Notes under the pieces: model-generated
The model's input: only the letters and a program-made list of their open reading frames with translations
Databases searched by the model: none
What the model was told of the DNA's origin: nothing
Source of the DNA: Mixia osmundae IAM 14324
Lineage: Eukaryota; Basidiomycota; Mixiomycetes; Mixiales; Mixiaceae
Direction: 5' to 3'
DNA length: 64,000 nucleotides
NCBI RefSeq assembly: GCF_000708205.1
Contig: NW_014575557.1
Span: 434,143 to 498,142 of the forward strand
Shown: in pieces, positions 35,567 through 44,999 of the stretch
How the letters are laid out: every line of letters starts with the position of its first letter
Position numbering within the stretch: position 1 is the first letter of the stretch
Position numbers and translations under genes: made by a program

Positions 35567-37498
35567 ATGGGCGCCAGCGAGCGTAACAAGGTGCTAGGCT
35601 ACCAGATCCGCGAGCAGATTGGCGGCGGTGGCTTCTCAAAGTGCGCCGCTCGCTCGTAGTACGGAAGCAAGACTGAAACGCCCGTGGACAGAGTCTATCG
35701 TGCTCGCAAAGATGACAAGCTCGTCGCAGTCAAGGTCATCCCCGTGCTGTCCGGCCAGCTTGACAAGAAGCTCGTCAAAGAAGTCAGAATCCACGGCGCG
35801 CTCAAGCATGCCAATGTGCTTGCGCTCTTGGCTTCTCACTCGGACGCGACGGGCTCCACGCTTGGCCGGCCTGCCTTCTACATCATCTTGGACTATGCAG
35901 CGGGTGGGGATCTGTTTGACAAGATCGCGCCCGATGTAGGCTTGCCGGATGATATCGCTAACTTTTATTGCCGCCAATTGCTGTCTGCCATCGTCAGTCG
36001 TCGACTCGTTCGGTTGTCGTTCATTCTGACGCCATTGCTGCAGAAATACATCCATTCTGTGGGGATATGTCACCGAGATATTAAGCCAGAGAATATACTT
36101 CTCGACGGCGCAGGTCAGCTTGCACCTTGATCGACCTCACCCAGTACAAACTGCTTGAGAACAGGCAATCTGAAGGTCTCAGACTTCGGCCTGTCCAGCG
36201 TCTACTCCTACAAAGGACAGGTTCGATTGCTGCAAGATGCATGTGGCAGCCCGCCTTATGCTGCGCCCGAGGTTCTCACACATTCTTCAGACAGTCTGCT
36301 GACGACTGATGCCCGACTGCAGCTGGCTCATGGCAAAGCATACTCGGCAGCACCTATCGATATATGGAGCTTTGGCGTCTTGCTCTTCACACTTCTTGTT
36401 GGCAGTCAGTCATGCTCTGGACGAGCACCGAGCAGCGACTGACGCCTTCGCAGACACGCCATGGGATCAACCAACCGAGTCTAGCGCAGAATATCGCGCC
36501 TTTCTCACCGGCGACTTGCTCACATATGATCCCTGGACTCGGATACCGCCGCAGCCTCTATGTAAGCCTTCGTTCGCGAACTGTTCCAGGTTCGGCTGAG
36601 TGCCACACGACAGCTCTTCTATTGAGCATGCTCACCGTCGAGCCGCACAAACGGCCGACAATCTCACAGCTCGAGCAGCATCCTTGGATCACTCGGTACG
36701 TGCACATGAGCTTGTCTAGGATGGCAAATCTCAATAAGTTCCAACAGACGCAATCCACTCGTCGACCGAGATGGAATGTGTCTGGATCCAGCGAAGCTCG
36801 CCTCTTGGCTCATGGAGAAGCTCAACCAATCAGGCGCATTCGACGTGCCTACACAAGCCTCCCGCGGGCCTTCGCAAGCCAGGTCAGTCGATGTAAGCCA
36901 TTGCGAGCGAGTTTTGACCTTCCGTCACTCTGTAGTCAGCAGGCCTCTGGCATGCCACTTCCGTCAAGTACTTTACCTAGACCATCTCTGGCACAGGCAG
37001 ACCGCACGCAAGCCTTTGGTGCTACGCTCACTAATCTCGTGGGTTTCCTCGCACTCGCGTGCTGTCTCACGACTGAAGTGGGCAAGATAGTCTCGCTGTT
37101 CTGCACTGGCGCCATCACAACGCACAAATCCAAATCTGACTCGCTTTGTCTCAGTGTGGCCCCTTGGCGACGTCGCGCAAGCAGTATGCAGGTGCCTCAG
37201 CGAGACGAGCGTGCAATGGCAATGCGAGCGCGGGAAGGACTTGATAGCAGGCATGCCGCCGCCAGTCGCTTCTGACGAGCATCTCGAAGTCGTGCTTGGG
37301 CTCGGCGTTCGTGACGAGCGACAGCAGTTACTGCAGGGCAAGGCGAGCCTGTTCTACGAGTCGAGCGACAGCCAAGTCGAAGAGCTCGTCGTCGTCGTAG
37401 TCTTGACGCGGTCCAAAGGCGATCCTCTCGCCTGGAGGAGGCTATATGATCGCCTGATCAAGCGCCTGCCGGACGGTCTGTTGTATGCCAAAGGCTAA
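35567..37498 (+). CDS. CHK1: DNA-damage checkpoint kinase CHK1
   Basis: Effector kinase of the DNA-damage checkpoint. Nine exons: 35567-35640, 35692-35992, 36044-36113, 36165-36404, 36454-36561, 36614-36695, 36748-36882, 36936-37038 and 37091-37498, giving 506 residues. The kinase domain is N-terminal: GGGGFSKVYRA, AVKVI, ICHRDIKPENILL, SDFGLS, CGSPPYAAPEV and DIWSFGVLLFTLLVG followed by the CHK1-typical NTPWDQPT. The domain ends with HPWITR. The C-terminal exon reads NPNLTRFVSVWPLGD and fits the KA1-like autoinhibitory region of CHK1. Eight introns of 49-53 nt, all GT-AG. The stop codon overlaps that of MED21 on the other strand by 3 bases of a 4-base shared CTAA. Confidence 0.93.
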
Positions 37499-38005
37499 TT
37501 CGAGCGGAGCATGCTTCTCTGCTCGATCATCCGCTCGAGCACATCCTCCAACTCGCGCTCGACTTGTTCTGCATGCCTATGAGCCGCTTCCGGGTTATCA
37601 GAACATCTGGCTTACCGCATTCGCGAAGCGCTCCGTCAAAGTCGGCGTTCACTTGCTCTGCCTCTGTACTCAAAGCCGCCAGTTGATCGTCTGACACGTC
37701 GATCATGACAGGATCCGGTAATGAAGCGATGAGGATCTTGAGCTGCTTTGCCTTTGTCACGAGCTCGTCCACAAGCAGCTCCCTGTTCTCTGTGGCAGAA
37801 GATTATCAGCAGAATGCCTTATGCTTTCGCCAAGGTGCTCACCGGCAAGCACTTCTGCTGTGTCGACCGTGCTCAAGCTAACGGTCACAGGAATGGAAGC
37901 GTTGCTCTGAGCGAAGCCAGATTTGGTGGAGAGATAGAGCAAGCTCTTGCGCATGATGTCGCCTAGCTCGTCGACGGCATCCTGTGCTTGAGTGATCCTG
38001 TCCAT
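37495..38005 (-). CDS. MED21: Mediator subunit MED21 (Srb7)
   Basis: Small coiled-coil subunit of the Mediator middle module, bridging activators and RNA polymerase II. Exons 38005-37843, 37789-37616 and 37568-37495 give 136 residues, the family size. It begins MDRITQAQDAVDELGDIM, diagnostic for MED21, then NASIPVTV, then ELVTKAKQLKILIASLP and a long C-terminal helix ending RMIEQRSMLRSN. Two GT-AG introns of 53 and 47 nt. Its TAG stop (37497-37495) shares bases with the TAA stop of CHK1 (37496-37498), so the two coding sequences overlap tail to tail. Confidence 0.94.
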
Positions 38006-38227
38006 CGCAGGACAGGCGCTTCAGGAGAGCGCGTGACGTGACTGCTCTCCTCACTCTCATCAAGATGCGTCTCAGCCGAACGGGGCCGGGCGGCGTTACG
38101 CGGTGCTCGACTGTACGCGACGGCACAGAGCGGTTCAAAGATCAAGATGGTCGATGCGTCTAGTCGGCTGTTCATAATGATCACCGGTGGGGCGAATTGG
38201 TACAACAAGCAAGTGGTCGACAGAATG

Positions 38228-39536
38228 CTAGGTATCTTGTTCTTCAGCAAGATGTTGCTGCTGCTGCTGTTGTGAGTCTGCTCTTGCGAGCAGCCCAAAG
38301 CTCGTGAGCACGAGTGCTGCGCCAAAGAGAGCGAGTTTGCCGCCAGTTCGATTGTCGAGATAGGCGTCCCCCAGCAGACTGAACGGGATCGTCAGTGACA
38401 GGCCCAGAGTGGCAACGAGAGGCGACGTCTTGAGCATGGCTCGCATGAAAAGCAAGTCAGAGACAAATGTGATGGCCGCATTGACGACGATAGACGCAAT
38501 GAGCTTGCCGCCAGAGGGGAGCGCGAATGTCTCCAAGCCGGAGAAGTGGAGCAAGACACCGATGGGCCACAAGCAGACGACGTTGAATGCGCCCACGAAG
38601 CCGAAGAAGAGCATCATATTGATCCGGGATTCATCCTTTATTCTGGCCTTGAGCAGGATCGTGTAGACGGCATAGAGCATGGCGCTGACGAGTATCATGC
38701 CGTCGCCGATAAGTGGATGCTTCGGCTCCGGTGTAGCGCCGAGCGTGTCGGTCGTGAGATCCTTATCACCCTTTGTGACAAGCATGACGCCGATCACGCT
38801 GACAGTCACCGCCGCAAGCCTGCCGAGATTGAATCGCTCCAGGCCAATCCAGGCCGCGAGAGCAAGTGTGAAGAAGCCTGAACAATCATAGCAGGTCAGC
38901 GCGACAAAGGCAAGCAGCTTGAGAACTTGGCGGACCCGACGTGGAGCTGAGGATGGCGGCAGAGGAGACCGAGGTGAAAGCGAGAGCGCTGTTGGATGCC
39001 CAATTGGCCGCCAGCCAGACTACGCAGAAAAACGCAGCGAGCTGAGCTGTCTCTCTGACAGACAACTTGTCATTGTGGGCTTCCTCGACGGTCTTGTCGC
39101 TCCTCGTCAGGCTGACCGATCGTGCAGCTCTATCAGGCCGCGGTTGCTGATCTACTTGAGCATACTGTGTGCCATCAGGAAGCAACTTGGTACGCCGCCT
39201 TGCCTCGCTGGAACTGCTGCCTCTCCGCCGCTCTAGGACGGGTGAGCTGTGTAGATCTGATGGCGACAGCTCGCTATTGCGCCGTCGGTGACAGCAGCGT
39301 ATCGCTTCCGGAACGAGATACAGGCTGAACGTAGACGTGCAGATCCATGTGATCGCAAATGGCTTGTCGTACGACTGGCTGAGGAACTGCCATGACATGA
39401 TGAAGTTGCTGAGCACCCAGAGGCAGATGACGCAGAGCAGCATGCAAACGCCGACGAGATAAGTCTTGGGCTGATCGATCGTCTGATGCCTGACATGACC
39501 CAGTCCAGTCTCTTCATCCTCTAGCGGGTCCTCCAT
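38228..39536 (-). CDS. DMT-superfamily transporter (SLC35F/YML018C type)
   Basis: Ten-helix drug/metabolite transporter fold. Exons 39536-38936 and 38877-38228 (58-nt intron, donor GTCCGC), 416 residues. The join gives the family motif SSTSGFFTLALAAWIG. Helices are visible throughout, with a long hydrophilic loop between the second and third (about residues 75-150). The C-terminus is Gln-rich (six consecutive CAG-type Gln codons near 38255-38275) and probably cytosolic. Substrate is unknown; yeast relatives are vacuolar-membrane proteins of unclear function. It is divergent from RPA12 with 141 bp between starts. Confidence 0.88.
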
Positions 39537-39677
39537 TGGCTCGCCTTCGACTACGCCCAGGCCGCTCGCTGGGCTCAGCGCTAATCAGTGCGGAGGCCTC
39601 GTCGTCGTCTCGTCTTTGTCGCGAAATTTCAAAGTGCCGTCGACATCATCGATCACCTCATACAAGGCTAGACCTTG

Positions 39678-40181
39678 ATGGACGACACTCTGCCAGATGT
39701 CATCGGCACACTCGTGTTCTGCGGGCCTTGCGGCAATCTGCTCAACAACCCCGCGCCCGGCGAGTCACACGTATTATGCGAAATCTGTGGCTACAGAGAG
39801 CCTGTCTCGAGCAAGTCATCCTTAGCGGAAGTGTGCGGAGATGTGTATTGACGCTCGATCACGCTCGACAGCCTTTCACAGCATCAAGGTCACCACCCAC
39901 ACTCGAGAGAGCGCGTTCCCCTCGAGCTTGCGGCAAAAACGTACACTCGTACAGCCGACCGATCAAGTGTCGTCGAGCAAGCAGCTCGTCAGTCGTCCTG
40001 ATGGGCATGCATCGACCAATTGGGCTGATGCAATTTGTGTACCCAGATCGACGAAAGATGTCCCAAGTGCGACAGCAAGCAGATGGAATTCAGTACGCTC
40101 CAGATGAGATCTGCCGACGAAGGCAGCACTGTCTTCTACACCTGCCCGCGCTGCGCCTACAAGTACTCGACGAACAACTGA
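39678..40181 (+). CDS. RPA12: RNA polymerase I subunit RPA12 (A12.2)
   Basis: TFIIS-like zinc-ribbon subunit of RNA polymerase I needed for RNA cleavage and termination. Exons 39678-39814, 39882-39987 and 40047-40181 give 125 residues. N-terminal zinc ribbon: FCGPCGN ... CEICGY. C-terminal ribbon: CPKCDSKQ, then MRSADEGSTVFYTCPRCAYK, with the catalytic Asp-Glu pair and the usual C-terminal Asn-Asn. Introns are 67 and 59 nt. It ends 18 bp from the convergent mitochondrial PheRS gene. Confidence 0.95.
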
Positions 40182-40199
40182 TGGCTGCTTGTCCGCCAG

Positions 40200-41659
40200 T
40201 CAGCGTGCTTCCAGGCCGAGCTCGAGTGCTTTGGCGACCACCTGTTTCTGCAGGTCATTGATCTCCTCATTCGACAATGAGCGATCCATCGAGCGATAAT
40301 TGGTACGATAGCACTTGCTTGTTCTTCCCGTCTTGGGATGCACAAAGTTGTCAATCTGTCTCATCGCTTCAGCAATTGTAGGCGCACTAGAGCATAACGC
40401 AACCGCACAAGCTTGACGTCCTCCACAAGGTCCCCCGCTACCGAGCGTATCAGATCACAGAGATCGTTCTCGTGAAATTCGGGCGGCGCCCAGAAGCTGA
40501 AGTCCTTGTAGCACGCCGGATATTTCGAATAGGGCACAAACTGATTGATCTTGCCCGTCTCGAATTGCGACAGGAAGCGTGCATCGTTTGACCAGAAGAG
40601 CCGTATGTCTGGAATGCCAAAGAGGACCATTGCTATCCGCTCGAGCCCAAGACCAAATGCCCAGCCGAGCTTGCCGGGTACATTGGCGCGGTCGAGCGTG
40701 CGTTGAAGCACGATACCACACCCGAGCAGCTCGAGCCACTTGCCCCCGAAGAAGACTTCCACCTGAAAGCTCGGACTCGTAAACGGAAAGACATCATCTA
40801 ACCATCTAATCTGTAGCGTCTGGCCATCTCGCTTGAAAAGCTTCAGGATGAGTAAGTTGAGTGTCGCCTTGAGATGTCTGACTAGCAAGTCGACTTCGGC
40901 ACGTTCATGATGTGGCTGATACCAGTTGATAGCTTCGTTGATAGTGCTCTGATCGTCTACGAGCGCGCGATGCCCTGCGATTTCCATCTCAATCTGCTCT
41001 ATTGCAGGCAGCAAAGTCGCTGCAGTGCCATCTTTGATGATGAACGCGCCCTCGCACTGATGAAAGATTGGGTAGTGCGTCGCATCTATTTCGTCTCGTC
41101 GATAGACGTCTGCTGCCAGAAGCCATCGCTCGTGACCATCGCCAAAGGCAGCGACTTCATGTGCCGAGGTATGAGTCCGCAGCATCGTGCCGGCATTGAT
41201 GTAGTAGCTATCGTTCTTGGAACGCCCGGGATGTCCAACTGGAAAGCCGAGATCGTCGAAGTTGTGCTGAGGCGTAGTGATAGGAGACAGATATGGCAGC
41301 CAATCGTGCGCTGGTAGGTATTGCATGATCAGCTGGCAGAGAATGCCTAACGGATGATCGGGTTTGTGATAAAGGCGCTTGCCTATGCGAGACAAGATGG
41401 ACTCTGGCACATTAGTCCAATCGTCTCTGACAAATTTCTGGCCCTCTAGTCGAATATGCTGCTCGATAGGCTTGAAGCGTGCAGTCGCCTGGGTGGCCAT
41501 TGAGGATGCCGGCATGCCATCGCATTTTGGCTTCATGGCATCTACCACTGTGGCCGGCATCGACCTTTTGCATGATCGTCTTAGCGAATGGTTGCGTGCT
41601 GCCCGCCATCGCGCGGCCGCTATACCTTTGCAGGTGCAAGGTAGCGAACGAGCGAGCAT
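40200..41659 (-). CDS. MSF1: Mitochondrial phenylalanyl-tRNA synthetase
   Basis: Monomeric class II aminoacyl-tRNA synthetase that charges mitochondrial tRNA-Phe. Exons 41659-40409 and 40355-40200 (53-nt intron) give 468 residues. An Arg/Lys-rich, acid-free N-terminus (MLARSLPCTCKG...) is a mitochondrial presequence; the frame stays open further up but this Met fits targeting best. Catalytic motifs: NAGTMLRTHTSAHE (motif 2 region) and AFGLGLERIAMVLFGIPDIRLFW (motif 3). The last exon completes the ferredoxin-fold anticodon-binding domain, with the conserved HPKTGRTSKCYRTNYRSMDR. It has an unusually long upstream region with clustered ACGT elements. Confidence 0.95.
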
Positions 41660-42526
41660 TGTAATGACTGAATTGCAAACGACCCAATCGCTGAGATTAC
41701 AGGCGGGCACGTGGTCGATCGAGCCTGAGAATTCTGCACGGCTAATCGCCTGACACTGGAGGGTCTGTCAATGCCTGACTCGAAGGCAAGGCTGTCTTCG
41801 ACTGCATTCTGTGAAGATGCGTCGGCATGTCGTGTCAAAAGTATTTTACGTGATGAGAAAGACGGGTCACCTGATTCCAGGTCACCGAGGTCACAAAATT
41901 ACAGCAGGGCCATTGCATGGCTAGACTAGCTTCTTGGCAAAGTTTGGGGCAATTTTGCTTCACGGAGTGGGTGCGCTCGTTATAGGCGCTCTCGCTGATA
42001 CAGACACTTTTATGCAAAATCGCTTCCAATAAGCTCAGATCACTCGCGGCCAGCCTCAAGTCTATTGCCATGACGGTCAGCAACGTTTCAGAGTCATTCA
42101 TGATGATCGTAAGGATTGGTCACGTGTGACAGGACGGTAGTCACGTGGCAAGTTCGTTGCACTGGGAGCGCCACGTCACCTATATGCCACGTCACCCCGA
42201 CCTCCATGAGGCGCTTGCCACGTGGCTATGCCGCAGATCCACGTCACAACCTCAGCAGAACCTCAAGTAAAAAGCCGTCAGCTGAAATTTTACTGGCTAG
42301 CATGGGCAGCTCGAGGACGGACACGTAGATAAATCAGATTAATTTACAAATCCCTCCCGGTACAGAGCACCATAAAAATTAGGTCTCGATGGATGGCTCA
42401 TGGACGCCATCCTATGCTGTCCGTCCCTAAGCATGCATTACTGATGCAACACATGTAGCCTGATCGGATCAGCGCTGCTCGGACTGCATGCGCCTGGCTG
42501 CGTCTGACTGAGGATACCGATTGTCG
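41660..42526. other. Largest gene-free stretch, between PheRS and UreG
   Basis: About 870 bp, AT-richer than its surroundings. Two open frames (88 residues minus at 41835-42101; 70 residues plus at 42116-42328) have no recognisable domain and poor codon bias. Three GGTCAC copies occur near 41865-41895, the ACGT cluster lies at 42121-42246, and a 7-bp perfect stem (GGATGGC/GCCATCC, 42391-42412) has an 8-nt loop. No tRNA or snRNA signature was recognised. A short RNA gene or a very small protein gene cannot be excluded. Confidence 0.55.
42121..42246. promoter_or_regulatory. Cluster of six ACGT-core elements (CACGTG and CCACGTCA)
   Basis: Three CACGTG palindromes (42121-42126, 42142-42147, 42219-42224) and three CCACGTCA octamers (42171-42178, 42187-42194, 42239-42246) lie in 126 bp, spaced 16-31 bp apart. 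CACGTG is the E-box/G-box bound by bHLH or bZIP factors. CCACGTCA is the reverse complement of TGACGTGG, the unfolded-protein-response element bound by XBP1/Hac1-type bZIP proteins. The cluster is 460-590 bp upstream of the PheRS start and downstream of the UreG stop, so its target is not obvious. Confidence 0.75.
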
Positions 42527-43460
42527 TCATGCCGTCTTGGCGCCGCTGACTTGCCATGCGCTGAGAATGAGCTCGGCAACACCCTCCACGCCCTGGTTGT
42601 GCTTGACACTTGTGAAGAGAGTTGGCCCGGAGTCTCGCATCTTCGCAGAATCTCGTCGCATGACCTCGAGCGAAGCGCCGACATATTCGGCCAGATCGAT
42701 TTTGTTGATGATAAGCAGGTCTGACTGTGATATTCCTGGGCCACCCTTGCGCGGTATCTTGTCACCTCCGGAGACGTCGATGACGTAGATAATATAGTCG
42801 GCGAGCTCGCGAGAGTAGTTGGCCGCAAGATTATCGCCGCCAGACTCTACAAAGAGGAGCTCGCAGCCATAGTCGGCTTGTAACTGCTCAAGTGCGTTCA
42901 GGTTGGCAGAGATGTCTTCTCTGGGCCCATCAGAGGGGTGAGCACCGCCGCTTCAAGCTAGTGTGATGTGACGTACCTGATGGCGGCGTGCGGGCAACCG
43001 CCGGTCTCAATGGCTCGTATGCGTCCTTTGTCGGGCAGCGCGTCATTCCGAATCAGAAATTCTTGATCCTCTCGTGTGAAGATGTCATTCGTCACCACAG
43101 CTGCTCGCAAAGTACCTGCGTAAGCCAGTGTGTTTTTGAGCTAACTCTCCTCGGATAGCACTCGCCGATATTGAGCTTGTCTCGAAAGTGCCTGCATAAC
43201 GCCAGCGTGAGTGCAGTCTTGCCGCTGCCTACGGGACTGCGAAGAGGCGTGAGGTCAGCTTGTTCGAGTGATGACTGCTCGCATGGAGCTGGAGCGCACC
43301 CGCCTATGCCGATAGTAAAGGCTCTTTCTTCAAAGTCGCGGTGAGAGTAGTCGGGCAGATCTCTGTCGCTATATTTGCCAGCGCTGTCCAGGTGCTCGTG
43401 CGTGTGTCCATGCTCACCAGCGCTGCCAATGTCATGAGAGTGGTCGTGTGAATGGCTCAT
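42527..43460 (-). CDS. ureG: Urease accessory GTPase UreG
   Basis: SIMIBI-class GTPase that drives nickel insertion into urease. Exons 43460-43300, 43236-43166, 43100-42977 and 42920-42527 give 249 residues. The N-terminus is His-rich ([16 protein letters not shown]) for nickel binding. Motifs: P-loop [18 protein letters not shown] spanning intron 1, [42 protein letters not shown] and INKIDLAE. Intron 2 needs a GC donor (ATCG/GCGAGT) to join LNI to AVVTNDIF, which is nearly invariant in the family. It is divergent from TAF8 with 86 bp between starts. Its presence implies a functional urease elsewhere in the genome. Confidence 0.95.
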
Positions 43461-43546
43461 GCTGGGCGTTTGATCAGCTCGACTAAGGAGGAGAGAAATC
43501 GACGACGACGACGCGCGACGACGAGCTTGAAGTAGAGGCGAGTCAC

Positions 43547-44488
43547 ATGCAGCCTGGCGTGACTGCGGAGAGCGCAGAGTATGCTCTTCGACGCCTGATA
43601 GCGGTCACGCTCTGTCAATCTGGCTTCACGGCCAGCTCAGAGGATGCGCTAGCCGAGCTGCAAGATCAAACGCTGAGGCGCAAGTCAACCGTGCAATGTG
43701 TCGAGCCAGGCCGCATAGCTGATCTGGGCCTCATTTTGCAGTCTTGGGAGGCCTGTCGCACCTGTCGCACGACTTTGCTGCAGCTTGCAATCGCAGCAGA
43801 CCGAATGCGAAGGATGTCTACAGTGCCTGCCACGACCAATCCATCACTCTGGCCAGTCTCAGACAGCAGCGACAGCTCAACCTCGACGCATGTGCTCAAG
43901 GTGGGAGACTGCAGACATCTCGAAGGATAGGCTGACCTTTCGTCTCTCGAGGACAATAGATGCACCGCTGTATGAATGCTTCGACGGACCGCGAGCGCCG
44001 TTGCCGCTCGACGTCGAGCAGAGCGATCCGAGCAAATTGTCCCTAGGACATCGGCTCAAGCAAGATTTCCAGCCTGCGCAAGAGCTAGCTGCAGTCATTC
44101 CGGATAATCTGCCGCCTCTGCCGCCGTCGTATACGTATCGACATACACCCGTCGGTTGTTCGCTCCGTGTGCTTTGACCAGTCACTCAGCGCGAGTGCTC
44201 TCTGCGCAGATATACTCGGCCGATCCGGAAACAATCTTGCCATCTTCATCTCGTGAAGTAAGGGCTGCCCAGCTTAGCCGCCGGCTGGAGAGCAACCGTC
44301 AAGCTGAGCGATCGCTCCAAAACTTACTACGCATCACAGCCGGCACTCGGCAGACATCGCTTCATTCTGCAGAGCATCTCGGTCTAGCCTCAGAAGTGGC
44401 CATCATCAACTATGCAGCAGCAAGACGACAACAGCAACTCTTTGACGAATCGGGCGGCGCAGGTAAACGCAAACGTTGGGTTATGTAA
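43547..44488 (+). CDS. TAF8: TFIID subunit TAF8
   Basis: Histone-fold subunit of TFIID that pairs with TAF10. Exons 43547-43679, 43742-43900, 43960-44150 and 44210-44488 give 253 residues. The histone fold reads YALRRLIAVTLCQSGF, then ALAELQDQTLRLLGGLS and FAAACNRSRPNAKDVYSA; the signature TAF8 C-terminal block is VIPDNLPPLPPSYTYRHTP. The C-terminus ends in a basic KRKRW. The first intron uses GC (GGC/GCAAGT): this gives a histone fold that lines up without gaps, while the only in-phase GT alternative would insert six residues. Confidence 0.88.
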
Positions 44489-44999
44489 CCCTCGAGAACT
44501 TTCGAGGTGCGCATAGCACAATCACGCGTATCAATCGGTTGCATCGCATGGGACGTATCCAGTCGAGCCACCAATCCAGCAAGGCCGATCACACGCTCGT
44601 AATCGGCAGGGTGATCAATTGCGACTTGCAAGCGCGCTTGCGGCCGCGGATCAGGCCACCTAGCAGCACTCGCATCTGGAAACCCGTCTGCGATGATGGC
44701 AAGACTGCCTGCGCCCAGGCATGTCTGTCAAGGAGTACTAGCTGCGCTGTGAGCTGGCTTTCGCAAGCGAGCACCAGAAGGATTGTATGTTGAGGCGCAA
44801 GCGCATCCATCCGATTGAGCCAGCTCACAGGGAATCTACCCCATGAGACGGAGGCCCGCTCGCGGGAACATTGAATAGCTCTCGTGCTCGGTGCAGTCGC
44901 CAACGAATGAATGATCAATGATGATCGACGCGTCGTCGCTGCTTCTACGCTCCACTCCAGCTCCCGGGGCACCCGGTCATCATCCAGTGGCCACCAGAC
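44489..44999 (-). other. Candidate small gene of unknown product
   Basis: On the minus strand, 44972-44670 is open and coding-like (AWAQAVLPSSQTGFQMRVLL), and a 35-nt intron (44632-44666) would join it to AIDHPADYERVIGLAGLVARL and on to KVLEG near 44500, in antisense to the last TAF8 codons if continued. The upstream end has no Met before it runs into the VPS15 first exon on the other strand, so a start at an internal Met (about 44825) or a further intron would be needed. No family recognised. If not a gene, this is the upstream region of VPS15. Confidence 0.35.

Noticed and set aside
42391-42412. Hairpin as a HAC1-type non-canonical splice site
   Set aside because: The loop has 8 nt rather than 7 and lacks the conserved loop pattern, there is no second hairpin, and no bZIP frame surrounds it.
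42469-42828. 119-residue minus-strand frame with a Ser/Thr/Arg-rich composition
   Set aside because: It is an out-of-frame reading of UreG exon 4, whose in-frame product is unmistakable.
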